DNA from: an uncultured Lachnospiraceae bacterium
GTDB taxonomy: Bacteria > Bacillota > Clostridia > Lachnospirales > Lachnospiraceae
Reading direction: 5' to 3'
NCBI GenBank assembly: GCA_946413945.1
Contig: CAMKMR010000123.1
Location: forward strand, 1-5,878
DNA length: 5,878 nucleotides
Positions 1 through 5,878 of the stretch are shown here, one piece after another. The notes under the pieces are model-generated. The model was not told the origin of the DNA, did not search any database, and was given only the letters and a program-made list of their open reading frames with translations. The position numbers were made by a program, and so were the translations under genes. Each line of letters opens with the position of its first letter. Within the stretch, counting starts at the first letter, position 1.

Positions 1-21
1 TGGACCTAGGGGACTGTCCCC
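1..21. repeat. GC-rich palindromic repeat, left copy
   Basis: Positions 9-21 read GGGGACTGTCCCC, a perfect 6-base inverted repeat around one T. Positions 1-21 match positions 5670-5691 near the other end of the window except for one extra G in the latter. Unlike that copy, this one lacks the outer right arm (CTAGGTCCA); the tandem 13-base units follow instead. It may be the 3' terminator hairpin or an intergenic repeat belonging to an upstream gene outside the window. The window begins at its first base, so the full element may extend further left. Confidence 0.7.
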
Positions 22-44
22 ATGGCTCATTCCCATGGCTCATT
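19..44. repeat. two tandem 13-base direct repeats
   Basis: The unit CCCATGGCTCATT occurs twice back to back without a spacer (19-31 and 32-44). It directly adjoins the palindrome at 9-21, sharing its last C bases. Each unit contains an ATG, which creates false upstream start codons (at 22 and 35) for the J-like gene. No function can be read from the sequence; it is most simply part of the same intergenic repeat family. Confidence 0.75.
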
Positions 45-50
45 TTTGCA

Positions 51-56
51 TATAAT
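51..56 (+). promoter_or_regulatory. possible -10 box for the operon
   Basis: A perfect TATAAT stands at 51-56 in an AT-rich stretch just after the repeats, with a TG two bases upstream of it (one base off the usual extended -10 spacing). No good -35 hexamer is seen 17 bases upstream, where the repeat unit lies. Transcription would begin near 63, leaving a very short leader containing the ribosome site at 64-69. It is the only promoter-like sequence upstream of the first gene in the window, but the support is weak, and the operon could also be read from further left. Confidence 0.3.
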
Positions 57-63
57 TTTTTAT

Positions 64-69
64 GGGAGA
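64..69 (+). promoter_or_regulatory. ribosome binding site that sets the start at 76
   Basis: GGGAGA lies six bases before the ATG at 76. This is a good Shine-Dalgarno match at a suitable distance. The in-frame ATG at 22 lies inside the repeat and has no such site. The protein sequence also begins to resemble a J domain only after the Met at 76, so this site supports that start. Confidence 0.65.
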
Positions 70-75
70 AACAAA

Positions 76-1029
76 ATGACTAAAGATATGTGGGAAACAT
101 TGGGTATTGAGGAAACAAAAGACCGAGAAGTGATTCTCAATGCCTATAGAAACAAGGTTGTTACAGTAAATCCTGAGGATGATCAGGAAGGGTTCATGAA
201 GCTTAGAGAGGCATATGAAGCTGCAATCAGGTTTGCAGAAAATGACTCTGAGAAAACTAAGAATTCCAACAATGAAATAAGATACTATGATAATGATGAA
301 GTAGATGCGGCAGTTAAGGCTCATATTAAGAAACTAGAAGTAATCTATAATGATATTGATAAGAGAAGAGATTCAGAACTTTGGAGAGATTGGCTGGATG
401 ATGAGGTCTGCAAGAATCTTGACAGCGTAGATCCTATGTGTGAAGCACTTCTCGTTTTTTTGATGAAGAATCACTGTATTCCATTTAAAATGTGGAAAAT
501 GATGGATGAAAGATTTGGTTTTGTTGGTAACAAGGAGAATCTTTCAGAAAAATTCGCTGGGGAATATCTGGAATTCGTCGAGATCCAGTGTAAAAGCGAT
601 GATTATGGGTATTATGATGATTTCTCAAAAAGAGACATTTACTATGAGCTTTTTTCTGATCTAATTCCTGAAATCTCGGTTTATGCAGATGAAAAAATTT
701 ATGAGGCAAGGGAATTCCCATATGCTGATGATGAATACATCAGTAATATGATGAGGATTAGTGCTTATTTTAATGATTATTTTGACAACTACCTTTACTT
801 TAAGAAAACGGGAGAGAAGGAGCATAAGGAGGCAATGGATAAGAGCATTACCTTTATCTCCAATATCCTTGAAAGATGTGACAGAGCTAAGATTTTCACT
901 CCGATTGAGCTTGGAGCAAGAATTCTTCTTCTTGAAATTAGGGAAAATGTGACATGGCATTTAAGCTTTCAAAGGCAGTATTTGAGCGCTGGGAAAAGCT
1001 GCATTATTACGCCACAAATAATGCCATGA
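76..1029 (+). CDS. J-like-domain protein (degenerate DnaJ N-terminal domain); possibly the 5' part of a split J/TPR gene
   Basis: From Met at 76 the product has 317 residues. Residues about 5-55 follow the J-domain plan: a WETLGI start, helix II (EVILNAYRNKV), a loop, and helix III (GFMKLREAYEAAI). The catalytic HPD tripeptide of the loop is replaced by NPE (residues 32-34, bases 169-177). Loss of the His, and Glu in place of Asp, argue against ordinary stimulation of DnaK ATPase. The remainder is acidic and helical, with no domain I recognise. J-like domains with this NPEDD-EGF-LREAYE pattern sit at the N-terminus of long TPR proteins in Lachnospiraceae (from memory of the family), and a TPR protein follows here. 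The last 24 codons (958-1029) overlap the next gene in another frame and end in a run (ITPQIMP) that does not look like protein, so the genuine reading probably leaves this frame near 955-975. An in-frame ATG at 22 lies in repeat sequence without a ribosome site and was rejected as the start. Confidence 0.75.
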   Translation: MTKDMWETLGIEETKDREVILNAYRNKVVTVNPEDDQEGFMKLREAYEAAIRFAENDSEKTKNSNNEIRYYDNDEVDAAVKAHIKKLEVIYNDIDKRRDSELWRDWLDDEVCKNLDSVDPMCEALLVFLMKNHCIPFKMWKMMDERFGFVGNKENLSEKFAGEYLEFVEIQCKSDDYGYYDDFSKRDIYYELFSDLIPEISVYADEKIYEAREFPYADDEYISNMMRISAYFNDYFDNYLYFKKTGEKEHKEAMDKSITFISNILERCDRAKIFTPIELGARILLLEIRENVTWHLSFQRQYLSAGKSCIITPQIMP

Positions 1030-3767
1030 AGATTCTTATTAAGAACATTGATCGATTTGAAAATAAAACTGAGATACTTAATAAAATCTATGAAAAAGTT
1101 GAGAAACTTGAGGAGCTTCATCCTGAGTATAATTCAACAAAGAAAGTAAGATTCGCCCTTTTCATGCTGGATAACCAGTTTAAGGAAGCAGATGAAAAGA
1201 TCAGAGAGGTCCTGAATGAAAATAGTAGTGACCTGGAGGCCGTAATCTTCTTTAAGATCGTTACGGATAAAGAAACAGAAATCTATAATGAGAATATGAA
1301 AAATGGCTCTGTGTCCGAACAGGAAAAGATGGATGCGGCTTTAAGATATTATCAGAATACGGATATTGATCACGCACTGTTAACCTTAAATAAGATTGAA
1401 GGAGATCAGGTGGATCAGTATGAATACCATAAGCTGTACAGCATTTGTTATTCTGAAAAGAAAAAATATGACTTGGCAGAGGAACATTTTAAAATATGGA
1501 AAGAATTGCTTGAGCAGATTGTAAACAGCAACGAACCCTTCAGTGAAAAAGATGAGGAAAAAGCTAAGAACGTCGCACAATGCTATATGAAATATGCTTT
1601 TTGCCTTGAAAAGTTAGGCAAAATAAAAGAAGCTGAGGAACTTTATAAAAAAGATATAGAATTTAGTAATTCACAAGCTGAGATAAGATTCAAGGAAGCT
1701 TACGGTAAATTCCTTCAGAATTGTAAAAGATATGATGAAGCCATGAGGATATGGGAGGAGTTTATTAAAAAAACTGATTTTGCCCTTCTTGGCTATATAC
1801 ATAGGCAGGAAACGGCATATAAAATGCAGCGCGGCCAGATGGTAGTTGATGATTACTATGAGATCATTAACAGATATAGATTATATCCTAAGGCATATTA
1901 CTATGCGGCAGATGTATTTTATATTTATGATCAGATCGAAGAGGCTAAAAAGGTATTAGAAAATGCAAAAAAAGAAGGACTTTCAAGTGATCTGCTTAGA
2001 ATGTTAAATGCCAGAATCCTTCGTACAAGGGGCTTTAATACATATGAGGAATATGCAAGGGGGCAGTCAGAGGTAACCCAGATCTACGATGAGGTCCTTA
2101 GAAATATCGAAGCATCAAAGTTTAAATATAGTAACGATAATGATGTGTCAGACGTAATGGATGAACTTGAGATGGTTTATGGCGAAGTGGCATCATTTTA
2201 CTTAAGATTAGTTGATAGAAATAATAATAATATAGAATTAAATAAAGCTGAGGAGTATGTAAATAAAGGACTTTCAGTAAATCATAAAGGATGGAGTCTG
2301 CTTTTAATTCTGGCGGATATAAAAGAAAAACAGGGTTATAAGGCTGATGACATTTATAGAAAACTTATGGATTATTATCCTAAAAGTGGTGATGCTTATT
2401 TTGAATATGCTAATTACCTTGAGCGTAAGAATCCTAAGGGAGATAAGGAAGAAAAATGCTTCTACTATGAAAAAACTATAGAATATGATCCAGAAAATAT
2501 CGAAGCTTTAAAGAAACTGAAGGATATTTACATTTCAAAATATAGGAATAATAGAAATGATACCTCCCTCTATCGAAAAGCTGTTGATTATGCTAACAGA
2601 ATGCTGAAATTAAATCCTGATGCATATAATTACGTGGAAAGAGGATTTGTGTATTTAGACGGCGGTGACTTTGATTATGCTATTGCTGATGGGCTTTCAG
2701 CTATTGAAGCAGATCAGGATTATGGATATGCCTACAACATGCTGTGCAAGGTATATTACAGAAAAAATGATTTTGAAAAAGCCATTGAAAATGGAGAGAA
2801 AGCAATTAAACTGCTGAATAATGATGAAAATAGATTCTCTGCGGTATTTTATAACCTTATCAGGGCTTATGAAACAGCAATGAGATACGATGAGGCCTTA
2901 GCAACACTTGATGAGGCTTTAAAGTATTATGATGAAGAGGAAAGTGATAGAGACATTTATGAAAGAATTTATCGAAAAAAGAAAGATAAAACAAATGCTC
3001 AAAAGTTAGGTACCAGAAGATTAAATATGGATCTTGTAGACTATAAAAAGACGAAGAACGGTTATTATGTAATTGCAGCATACTTAGAGCTTATTAAAAC
3101 GAATATTATATTTAATGAGATAGAAGTCGCAAAGAGATTTGAAAAGGAGATGGAAAAGAAACTAAAGGAAATGGGTGTTTCCCCTGACGGAAAGAAAAAA
3201 AACTCAGATCTTAATGACAAAATGGTTTTTGACATTTTAAAATCTCTTGGATATTTTTATATGGATGTAAAAAGAGATTATAAGAAGGCATTAAAGTGTT
3301 ATATGTCTTTGGAAAAAATGGATAAGCAAAGCAATGGAAAAATATATGATTATATGGAAAACATATATGATGAATATGCAATGTGTCTTTTATTCCTTAA
3401 AAAGAATTCTCTTGCTAAAAAATATGCAGACAAGACTCTTGATATAATAAAACAAAAAGCAGGGTCTATTGAAAACTACACTAATGACTTTAATTATGGA
3501 CCTCTTTATACATTCAAAGCTGGATGGATGCTTTATATCTCAGGAGATAAAGAAAGAGCAATGAAGTTACTTAGTAAAGGGGAAAATTGTACTCACTGTT
3601 GTCATTGTAATAAGTGTCGTTGTTATGACATAATCCTTGCCTATGCCTTTATAGCAGAAATAGAAAATAGAATAGATGATGCCATAAGACTCTACCAGGA
3701 AGCATATAGTATAGCACTGGATGATGTGTGTATTACAGTGGCATTAAAATCTCTAGGCGCAATGTAA
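954..3767 (+). CDS. large tetratricopeptide-repeat protein with Cys-rich C-terminal motif
   Basis: The 937-residue product is almost wholly helical and carries many degenerate TPR units. Clear ones are near residues 145-185, 211-233 (YAFCLEKLGKIKEAEELYKK), 245-275, 310-345, 423-450, 480-515, 593-621 (YYRKNDFEKAIENGEKAI), 632-659 (YETAMRYDEALATLDEAL) and 893-921. There is no signal peptide or membrane segment, so it is probably a cytoplasmic scaffold binding other proteins. Residues 879-890 (CTHCCHCNKCRC) pack six Cys and could bind a metal. The ATG at 954 is the first start after a TAG at 939 in this frame and has only a weak AGGG ten bases upstream. A second candidate is the ATG at 1026, which overlaps the previous gene's TGA as ATGA, the usual layout of coupled genes. 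However, bases 957-1025 read as good protein in this frame (AFKLSKAVFERWEKLHYYATNN), which suggests a continuation of the J-like protein across a -1 frameshift. The TPR call is firm; the 5' boundary is not. Confidence 0.85.
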   Translation: MAFKLSKAVFERWEKLHYYATNNAMKILIKNIDRFENKTEILNKIYEKVEKLEELHPEYNSTKKVRFALFMLDNQFKEADEKIREVLNENSSDLEAVIFFKIVTDKETEIYNENMKNGSVSEQEKMDAALRYYQNTDIDHALLTLNKIEGDQVDQYEYHKLYSICYSEKKKYDLAEEHFKIWKELLEQIVNSNEPFSEKDEEKAKNVAQCYMKYAFCLEKLGKIKEAEELYKKDIEFSNSQAEIRFKEAYGKFLQNCKRYDEAMRIWEEFIKKTDFALLGYIHRQETAYKMQRGQMVVDDYYEIINRYRLYPKAYYYAADVFYIYDQIEEAKKVLENAKKEGLSSDLLRMLNARILRTRGFNTYEEYARGQSEVTQIYDEVLRNIEASKFKYSNDNDVSDVMDELEMVYGEVASFYLRLVDRNNNNIELNKAEEYVNKGLSVNHKGWSLLLILADIKEKQGYKADDIYRKLMDYYPKSGDAYFEYANYLERKNPKGDKEEKCFYYEKTIEYDPENIEALKKLKDIYISKYRNNRNDTSLYRKAVDYANRMLKLNPDAYNYVERGFVYLDGGDFDYAIADGLSAIEADQDYGYAYNMLCKVYYRKNDFEKAIENGEKAIKLLNNDENRFSAVFYNLIRAYETAMRYDEALATLDEALKYYDEEESDRDIYERIYRKKKDKTNAQKLGTRRLNMDLVDYKKTKNGYYVIAAYLELIKTNIIFNEIEVAKRFEKEMEKKLKEMGVSPDGKKKNSDLNDKMVFDILKSLGYFYMDVKRDYKKALKCYMSLEKMDKQSNGKIYDYMENIYDEYAMCLLFLKKNSLAKKYADKTLDIIKQKAGSIENYTNDFNYGPLYTFKAGWMLYISGDKERAMKLLSKGENCTHCCHCNKCRCYDIILAYAFIAEIENRIDDAIRLYQEAYSIALDDVCITVALKSLGAM
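3588..3623 (+). other. Cys-cluster motif in the TPR protein
   Basis: Encodes CTHCCHCNKCRC (residues 879-890): six Cys and two His within twelve residues, spaced C-x2-C-C-x-C-x2-C-x-C. It sits between two TPR-like helical pairs close to the C-terminus. Dense Cys/His spacing of this sort usually coordinates zinc or another metal; that role is inferred here. The rest of the protein is poor in Cys, which makes the cluster stand out. Confidence 0.7.
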
Positions 3768-4427
3768 GTGGACCAAGGCAAAGTGGACCACTGCCCCCGG
3801 GACTATGGCCCATTTGGCGCGGCGGTTTCATTTTCACAAAATGGATCTGTGGATCTTACTTTAATGCTGCCGGATGGGGCAAAGATCCATTTTAAAGCAG
3901 CTGGAAATGAATTGTCCCAAGTTAACAACGTTCAAGCCGAAAATCCTGGCATGGCATGCAACTCTTCCGTAGAAAATGCCATGGCGCAGATAAAGCAATT
4001 CCTTGCAGAAAATCCAGAGATAGGACAATTGTCTGCAAAAAAGCAAAAAAATATTTATGATAGAGAGAAAAAAAGAAAAATGCCGAAATTTATGGAAAGA
4101 TATCCTGTGTTTGGGATAGTGGCATTTATCGCAGCGGTTGTTATTGTGCTTTTATCTATTAAGGGATGGGAGGGGTATAAGGTTTATTATGAATATACGG
4201 TGGACGGCGTAACCCAGAGTTATATAAAGAGAAACCAGACTTATCCATTTTCAACCACTACCCATTATTTTTACAGGGATGAAAATGGAACCGCCGTGGA
4301 AGCCCACTTCATTACTACTTTGGGGATGATTACTTCAGGTGGACTTGTGATCCTTTGTATTTTAGTTGGTTTCGCGGACATTATCCAGTGTAAGAAGAGA
4401 AGAAAAAAAATGAAAGAGTTAAAATAG
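3768..4427 (+). CDS. small protein with two membrane segments, unknown function; start uncertain
   Basis: The open frame gives 219 residues if it starts at the GTG at 3768, directly after the TAA of the TPR gene and in the same frame as it. The Shine-Dalgarno support is poor (AGG ten bases upstream), and about the first 19 codons come from a GC-rich repeat-like sequence. Other in-frame starts are GTG at 3783, ATG at 3864 and ATG at 3951. Residues 20-43 look like two short beta strands and 44-110 are polar. A basic stretch (KKRKMPKFMERY) precedes membrane segment 1 (about 113-131). Some 50 residues, beginning YYEYTVDGVTQSY, lie between it and membrane segment 2 (about 183-205). A Lys/Arg-rich tail (KKRRKK) ends the protein. 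By the positive-inside rule both ends are cytoplasmic and the 50-residue loop is outside. The membrane-loop-membrane plan with a YEYTVDG strand recalls DUF3592-type proteins, but I cannot confirm this. The next gene follows after six bases, so the two are probably cotranscribed. Confidence 0.65.
   Translation: MDQGKVDHCPRDYGPFGAAVSFSQNGSVDLTLMLPDGAKIHFKAAGNELSQVNNVQAENPGMACNSSVENAMAQIKQFLAENPEIGQLSAKKQKNIYDREKKRKMPKFMERYPVFGIVAFIAAVVIVLLSIKGWEGYKVYYEYTVDGVTQSYIKRNQTYPFSTTTHYFYRDENGTAVEAHFITTLGMITSGGLVILCILVGFADIIQCKKRRKKMKELK
3769..3825. repeat. GC-rich repeat-like insert with imperfect dyad
   Basis: About two thirds of these 57 bases are G or C by hand count (38 of 57), in sharp contrast to the AT-rich genes around it. 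TGGACC occurs at 3769-3774 and again at 3784-3789, and 3784-3812 is an imperfect inverted repeat centred on a CCCCC/GGG block. TGGACC followed by a GC-rich centre resembles the palindromes at 1-21 and 5666-5703, though it is too diverged to align firmly. It begins one base after the TPR gene's stop and supplies the first codons of the next open frame. Confidence 0.5.
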
Positions 4428-4433
4428 GTTAAT

Positions 4434-5651
4434 ATGTGGGTTCCAAAGATTAATATAAAAGACGATAAAAAAAGAAGTATACTTTTTGTTCCGGCCATGC
4501 TGGACATGCATTTTCCACTAATAAAGTATGCCTTCTATTCAAAAAACTATATCCCTGTGATAATGACAGAAGAAGATGGGATTACAGATCTTGGTATCAG
4601 ATATGTCAATAATGATATGTGTTATCCCATTATCCAGATCGTTGGACAGATGATAAAGACCTTACAAAGTGGAAAATATAACGTAAACCGCGTGAAGCTT
4701 CTTATGCCAACAGCAGGCGACGCCTGTCGTGGAGCAAATTATATAGGAGCTTTAAGGAGAGCTGTGAAACTTGCTGGATATTGCAATGTGCCTGTGCTTA
4801 CTCTTAATGTAAGAGACTGCGAAAAAGATAGCATGATGAAATTTGATCTTCCTATGGTTTGGCGTGCGCTTTTTGGCCTTTTCTATGGAGATATCCTTAT
4901 GATGCTTCTTTATCAAACAAGACCTTATGAAAAGACAAAGGGCGCAGCTGACTCTTGCTGGGAAAAATGGATCAAACGGCTTTCTTATGACATGATAAGG
5001 GGCAGAAATCTATCACTAAGAGCGATGCGTAAGAATTTCAGACTCATTTCAAAGGATTTTGCCGCTATCAGGGAAAATGACACATGGCACAAAATAAAAA
5101 GAAAACCCGTTGTAGGAATAATAGGGGAACTTTACGTTAAATATTGCCATTTGGGAAACTGGAACCTGGTAGATTTTATTGAAAAAAATGGAGCCGAGGC
5201 TCATGTAAATGGCTTGTCATACTACGCGCTTTATTATATGGACACTGATATGGTAAGAAAGCATACTTTGGAAGCTAAGGGCGCAAAAGTGCTTATGAAG
5301 TTTCTGGAAATGATACAAAAAGACATGATAAAGGCCATGAAGGAATATGATTTTTTTACCATGCCTGCATATAGACAGTTTAAAAAAGATGCTCATGGAA
5401 AGGTTAATTATAACATGAGGACCGGCGACGGCTGGCTCATTGGAGCCGAGGCCGTTGGATATATGAAACATGGCGTAAATAAAGTATTTGCGGCTCAGCC
5501 ATTTGGTTGCATGGTAAATCATTGCGCCGGAAGAGGGCTTTATCCTTCTTTAGCAAGAAAATATAAGTGTGCAAATATTGTCAGCGCTGACGTAGATTCT
5601 AGCGCGTCAAAATTAAACTATTACAATCGACTTTTAATGTTGCTTAACTAG
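4434..5651 (+). CDS. 2-hydroxyacyl-CoA dehydratase-like protein (DUF2229 / activase-related family)
   Basis: The product has 405 residues and resembles the stand-alone form of about 420-430 residues seen in Clostridia, which is also the C-terminal half of large activase-dehydratase fusions. Hallmarks in order: an ILFVPAML-HF start (16-27), GIRYVNNDMCYP (Cys63), GDACRGANYIGALRRA (Cys98), a YGD...QTRPYE stretch (151-166), VGIIGELYVKY...GNWNL (227-245), and PFGCMVNHCAGRG (Cys359, Cys364) followed by ANIVSADVDSSAS. Cys63, Cys98 and Cys359 match the Cys positions thought to hold an iron-sulfur cluster in this superfamily. Its better-known members use ATP-driven one-electron reduction by an HgdC/BcrAD-type activase to remove water from 2-hydroxyacyl-CoA; the substrate of this group is not known. 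The protein is cytoplasmic, without signal or membrane segment. The start at 4434 keeps the conserved N-terminal strand and lies six bases after the previous stop, with only a weak TAGG as ribosome site. No activase gene is in the window. Confidence 0.9.
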   Translation: MWVPKINIKDDKKRSILFVPAMLDMHFPLIKYAFYSKNYIPVIMTEEDGITDLGIRYVNNDMCYPIIQIVGQMIKTLQSGKYNVNRVKLLMPTAGDACRGANYIGALRRAVKLAGYCNVPVLTLNVRDCEKDSMMKFDLPMVWRALFGLFYGDILMMLLYQTRPYEKTKGAADSCWEKWIKRLSYDMIRGRNLSLRAMRKNFRLISKDFAAIRENDTWHKIKRKPVVGIIGELYVKYCHLGNWNLVDFIEKNGAEAHVNGLSYYALYYMDTDMVRKHTLEAKGAKVLMKFLEMIQKDMIKAMKEYDFFTMPAYRQFKKDAHGKVNYNMRTGDGWLIGAEAVGYMKHGVNKVFAAQPFGCMVNHCAGRGLYPSLARKYKCANIVSADVDSSASKLNYYNRLLMLLN

Positions 5652-5665
5652 TATAGGTTAACATA

Positions 5666-5703
5666 AAAATGGACCTAGGGGGACTGTCCCCTAGGTCCAT
5701 TTT
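5666..5703. terminator. strong bidirectional terminator hairpin, same repeat family as the left end
   Basis: Bases 5666-5681 (AAAATGGACCTAGGGG) pair perfectly with 5688-5703 (CCCCTAGGTCCATTTT): 16 pairs, plus a G-T pair inside, with a loop of four bases (ACTG). A run of A on the left and T on the right makes it work in principle in both directions: after the dehydratase-like gene on plus, and after the PucR-type gene on minus. It begins 14 bases after the stop at 5651. The inner part repeats the palindrome at 9-21, so it belongs to a repeat family used here as a terminator. The T run on either strand is short (four to five), so the efficiency is uncertain. Confidence 0.75.
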
Positions 5704-5878
5704 AGTAAAAGATTTCTTTTAGATTTAGAGCGAGAAGGAGCTCAAGGCGATCGTTTACATTTGAAAGATTCATATTTGTCAGCTCCTCAATTTTTTTTAG
5801 TTTATAATTTATAGTATTTCTATGTACATATAACTCGGAAGCGGTATCTTTAACGCTCCCGTTATTTTTTAGATAAGT
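5702..5878 (-). CDS. PucR/CdaR-type transcriptional regulator, C-terminal helix-turn-helix (partial; 5' end outside window)
   Basis: Read on the minus strand from the window edge, 58 codons stay open and then stop at TAA (5702-5704 on plus as TTA). The peptide contains NNGSVKDTASELYVHRNTINYKLKKIEELT, followed by NDRLELLLAL. This is the HTH_30 pattern found at the C-terminus of PucR/CdaR regulators: an xTAxxLxVHRNT recognition region, then YxLxxIEELT and the RxxLxLAL end. Such proteins are usually 300-600 residues with an N-terminal sensory domain, which would lie to the right. They bind DNA and often control purine, sugar-acid or neighbouring catabolic genes; no target can be assigned here. 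The gene converges on the dehydratase-like gene, and its stop codon lies in the edge of the shared hairpin. It is not part of the plus-strand operon. Confidence 0.85.
   Translation of the reverse strand, partial: TYLKNNGSVKDTASELYVHRNTINYKLKKIEELTNMNLSNVNDRLELLLALNLKEIFY

Noticed and set aside
22..75. Upstream in-frame ATG giving 18 more residues on the J-like protein
   Set aside because: It lies in the tandem repeat, has no ribosome site, and the added residues do not resemble the family; the ATG at 76 has a good Shine-Dalgarno site.
940..960. Near-identical 20-base stretch at 940-959 and 5070-5089 (18 of 20 bases match; both encode IREN-x-TWH)
   Set aside because: It is short, lies inside two unrelated genes in the same codon phase, and has no flanking similarity; probably chance.
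939..999. Programmed -1 frameshift site joining the J and TPR frames (for example at GGGAAAA, 941-947)
   Set aside because: The run is not in the needed codon phase: the J frame reads AGG GAA AAT there. No other X-XXY-YYZ heptamer in the right phase was found in the overlap up to 999.
2219..2235. Short AAT run as a microsatellite or phase-variation tract
   Set aside because: Only about four trinucleotide units, in frame within the TPR gene; length changes would not shift the frame.
5217..5522. Minus-strand open frame of about 100 codons inside the dehydratase-like gene
   Set aside because: It is an antisense shadow of a strongly recognisable gene, without ribosome site or domain features.
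1..5878. CRISPR array, tRNA, rRNA or complete insertion sequence
   Set aside because: No regularly spaced repeats, no cloverleaf or rRNA-like stretch, and no transposase reading frame were seen.

Overview
The window is AT-rich, with tightly packed co-oriented genes, and its recognisable protein families point to an anaerobic member of the Firmicutes, most likely a Lachnospiraceae relative. That assignment rests on the look of the proteins (a degenerate J-domain/TPR protein, a 2-hydroxyacyl-CoA dehydratase-like protein, a PucR-type regulator). It is an inference, not a database match.

Layout. A short GC-rich palindromic repeat plus two tandem copies of a 13-base unit open the window (1-44). 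Four plus-strand genes follow with almost no spacing: a J-like-domain protein (76-1029), a large TPR protein (954-3767), a small protein with two membrane segments (3768-4427) and a 2-hydroxyacyl-CoA dehydratase-like iron-sulfur protein (4434-5651). A strong inverted repeat (5666-5703) ends this unit. It also reaches into the stop codon of a convergent minus-strand gene, of which only the C-terminal PucR/CdaR-type helix-turn-helix lies inside the window (5702-5878).

Two junctions need care. The J-like and TPR reading frames overlap by 76 bases, and the TPR frame looks like genuine protein right through the overlap, while the end of the J frame does not. They may be one gene of about 1,230 codons broken by a -1 frameshift, or two coupled genes. 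The TPR gene and the membrane-protein gene are in the same frame, separated only by one TAA. The first about 19 codons after that stop are a GC-rich repeat-like sequence resembling the palindromes at the window ends, so the true start of the membrane protein is uncertain.

The first two or three genes look like a chaperone-like scaffold: a J-like domain without HPD, many TPR helices and a Cys-rich C-terminal knuckle, followed by a small membrane protein. The dehydratase-like gene belongs to a well-known enzyme superfamily, but its usual ATP-dependent activase is not in the window. Nothing here is a clear, complete new defence or mobile system; the most unusual points are the broken or overlapping J/TPR reading frame and the repeat sitting at the 5' end of the membrane-protein gene.
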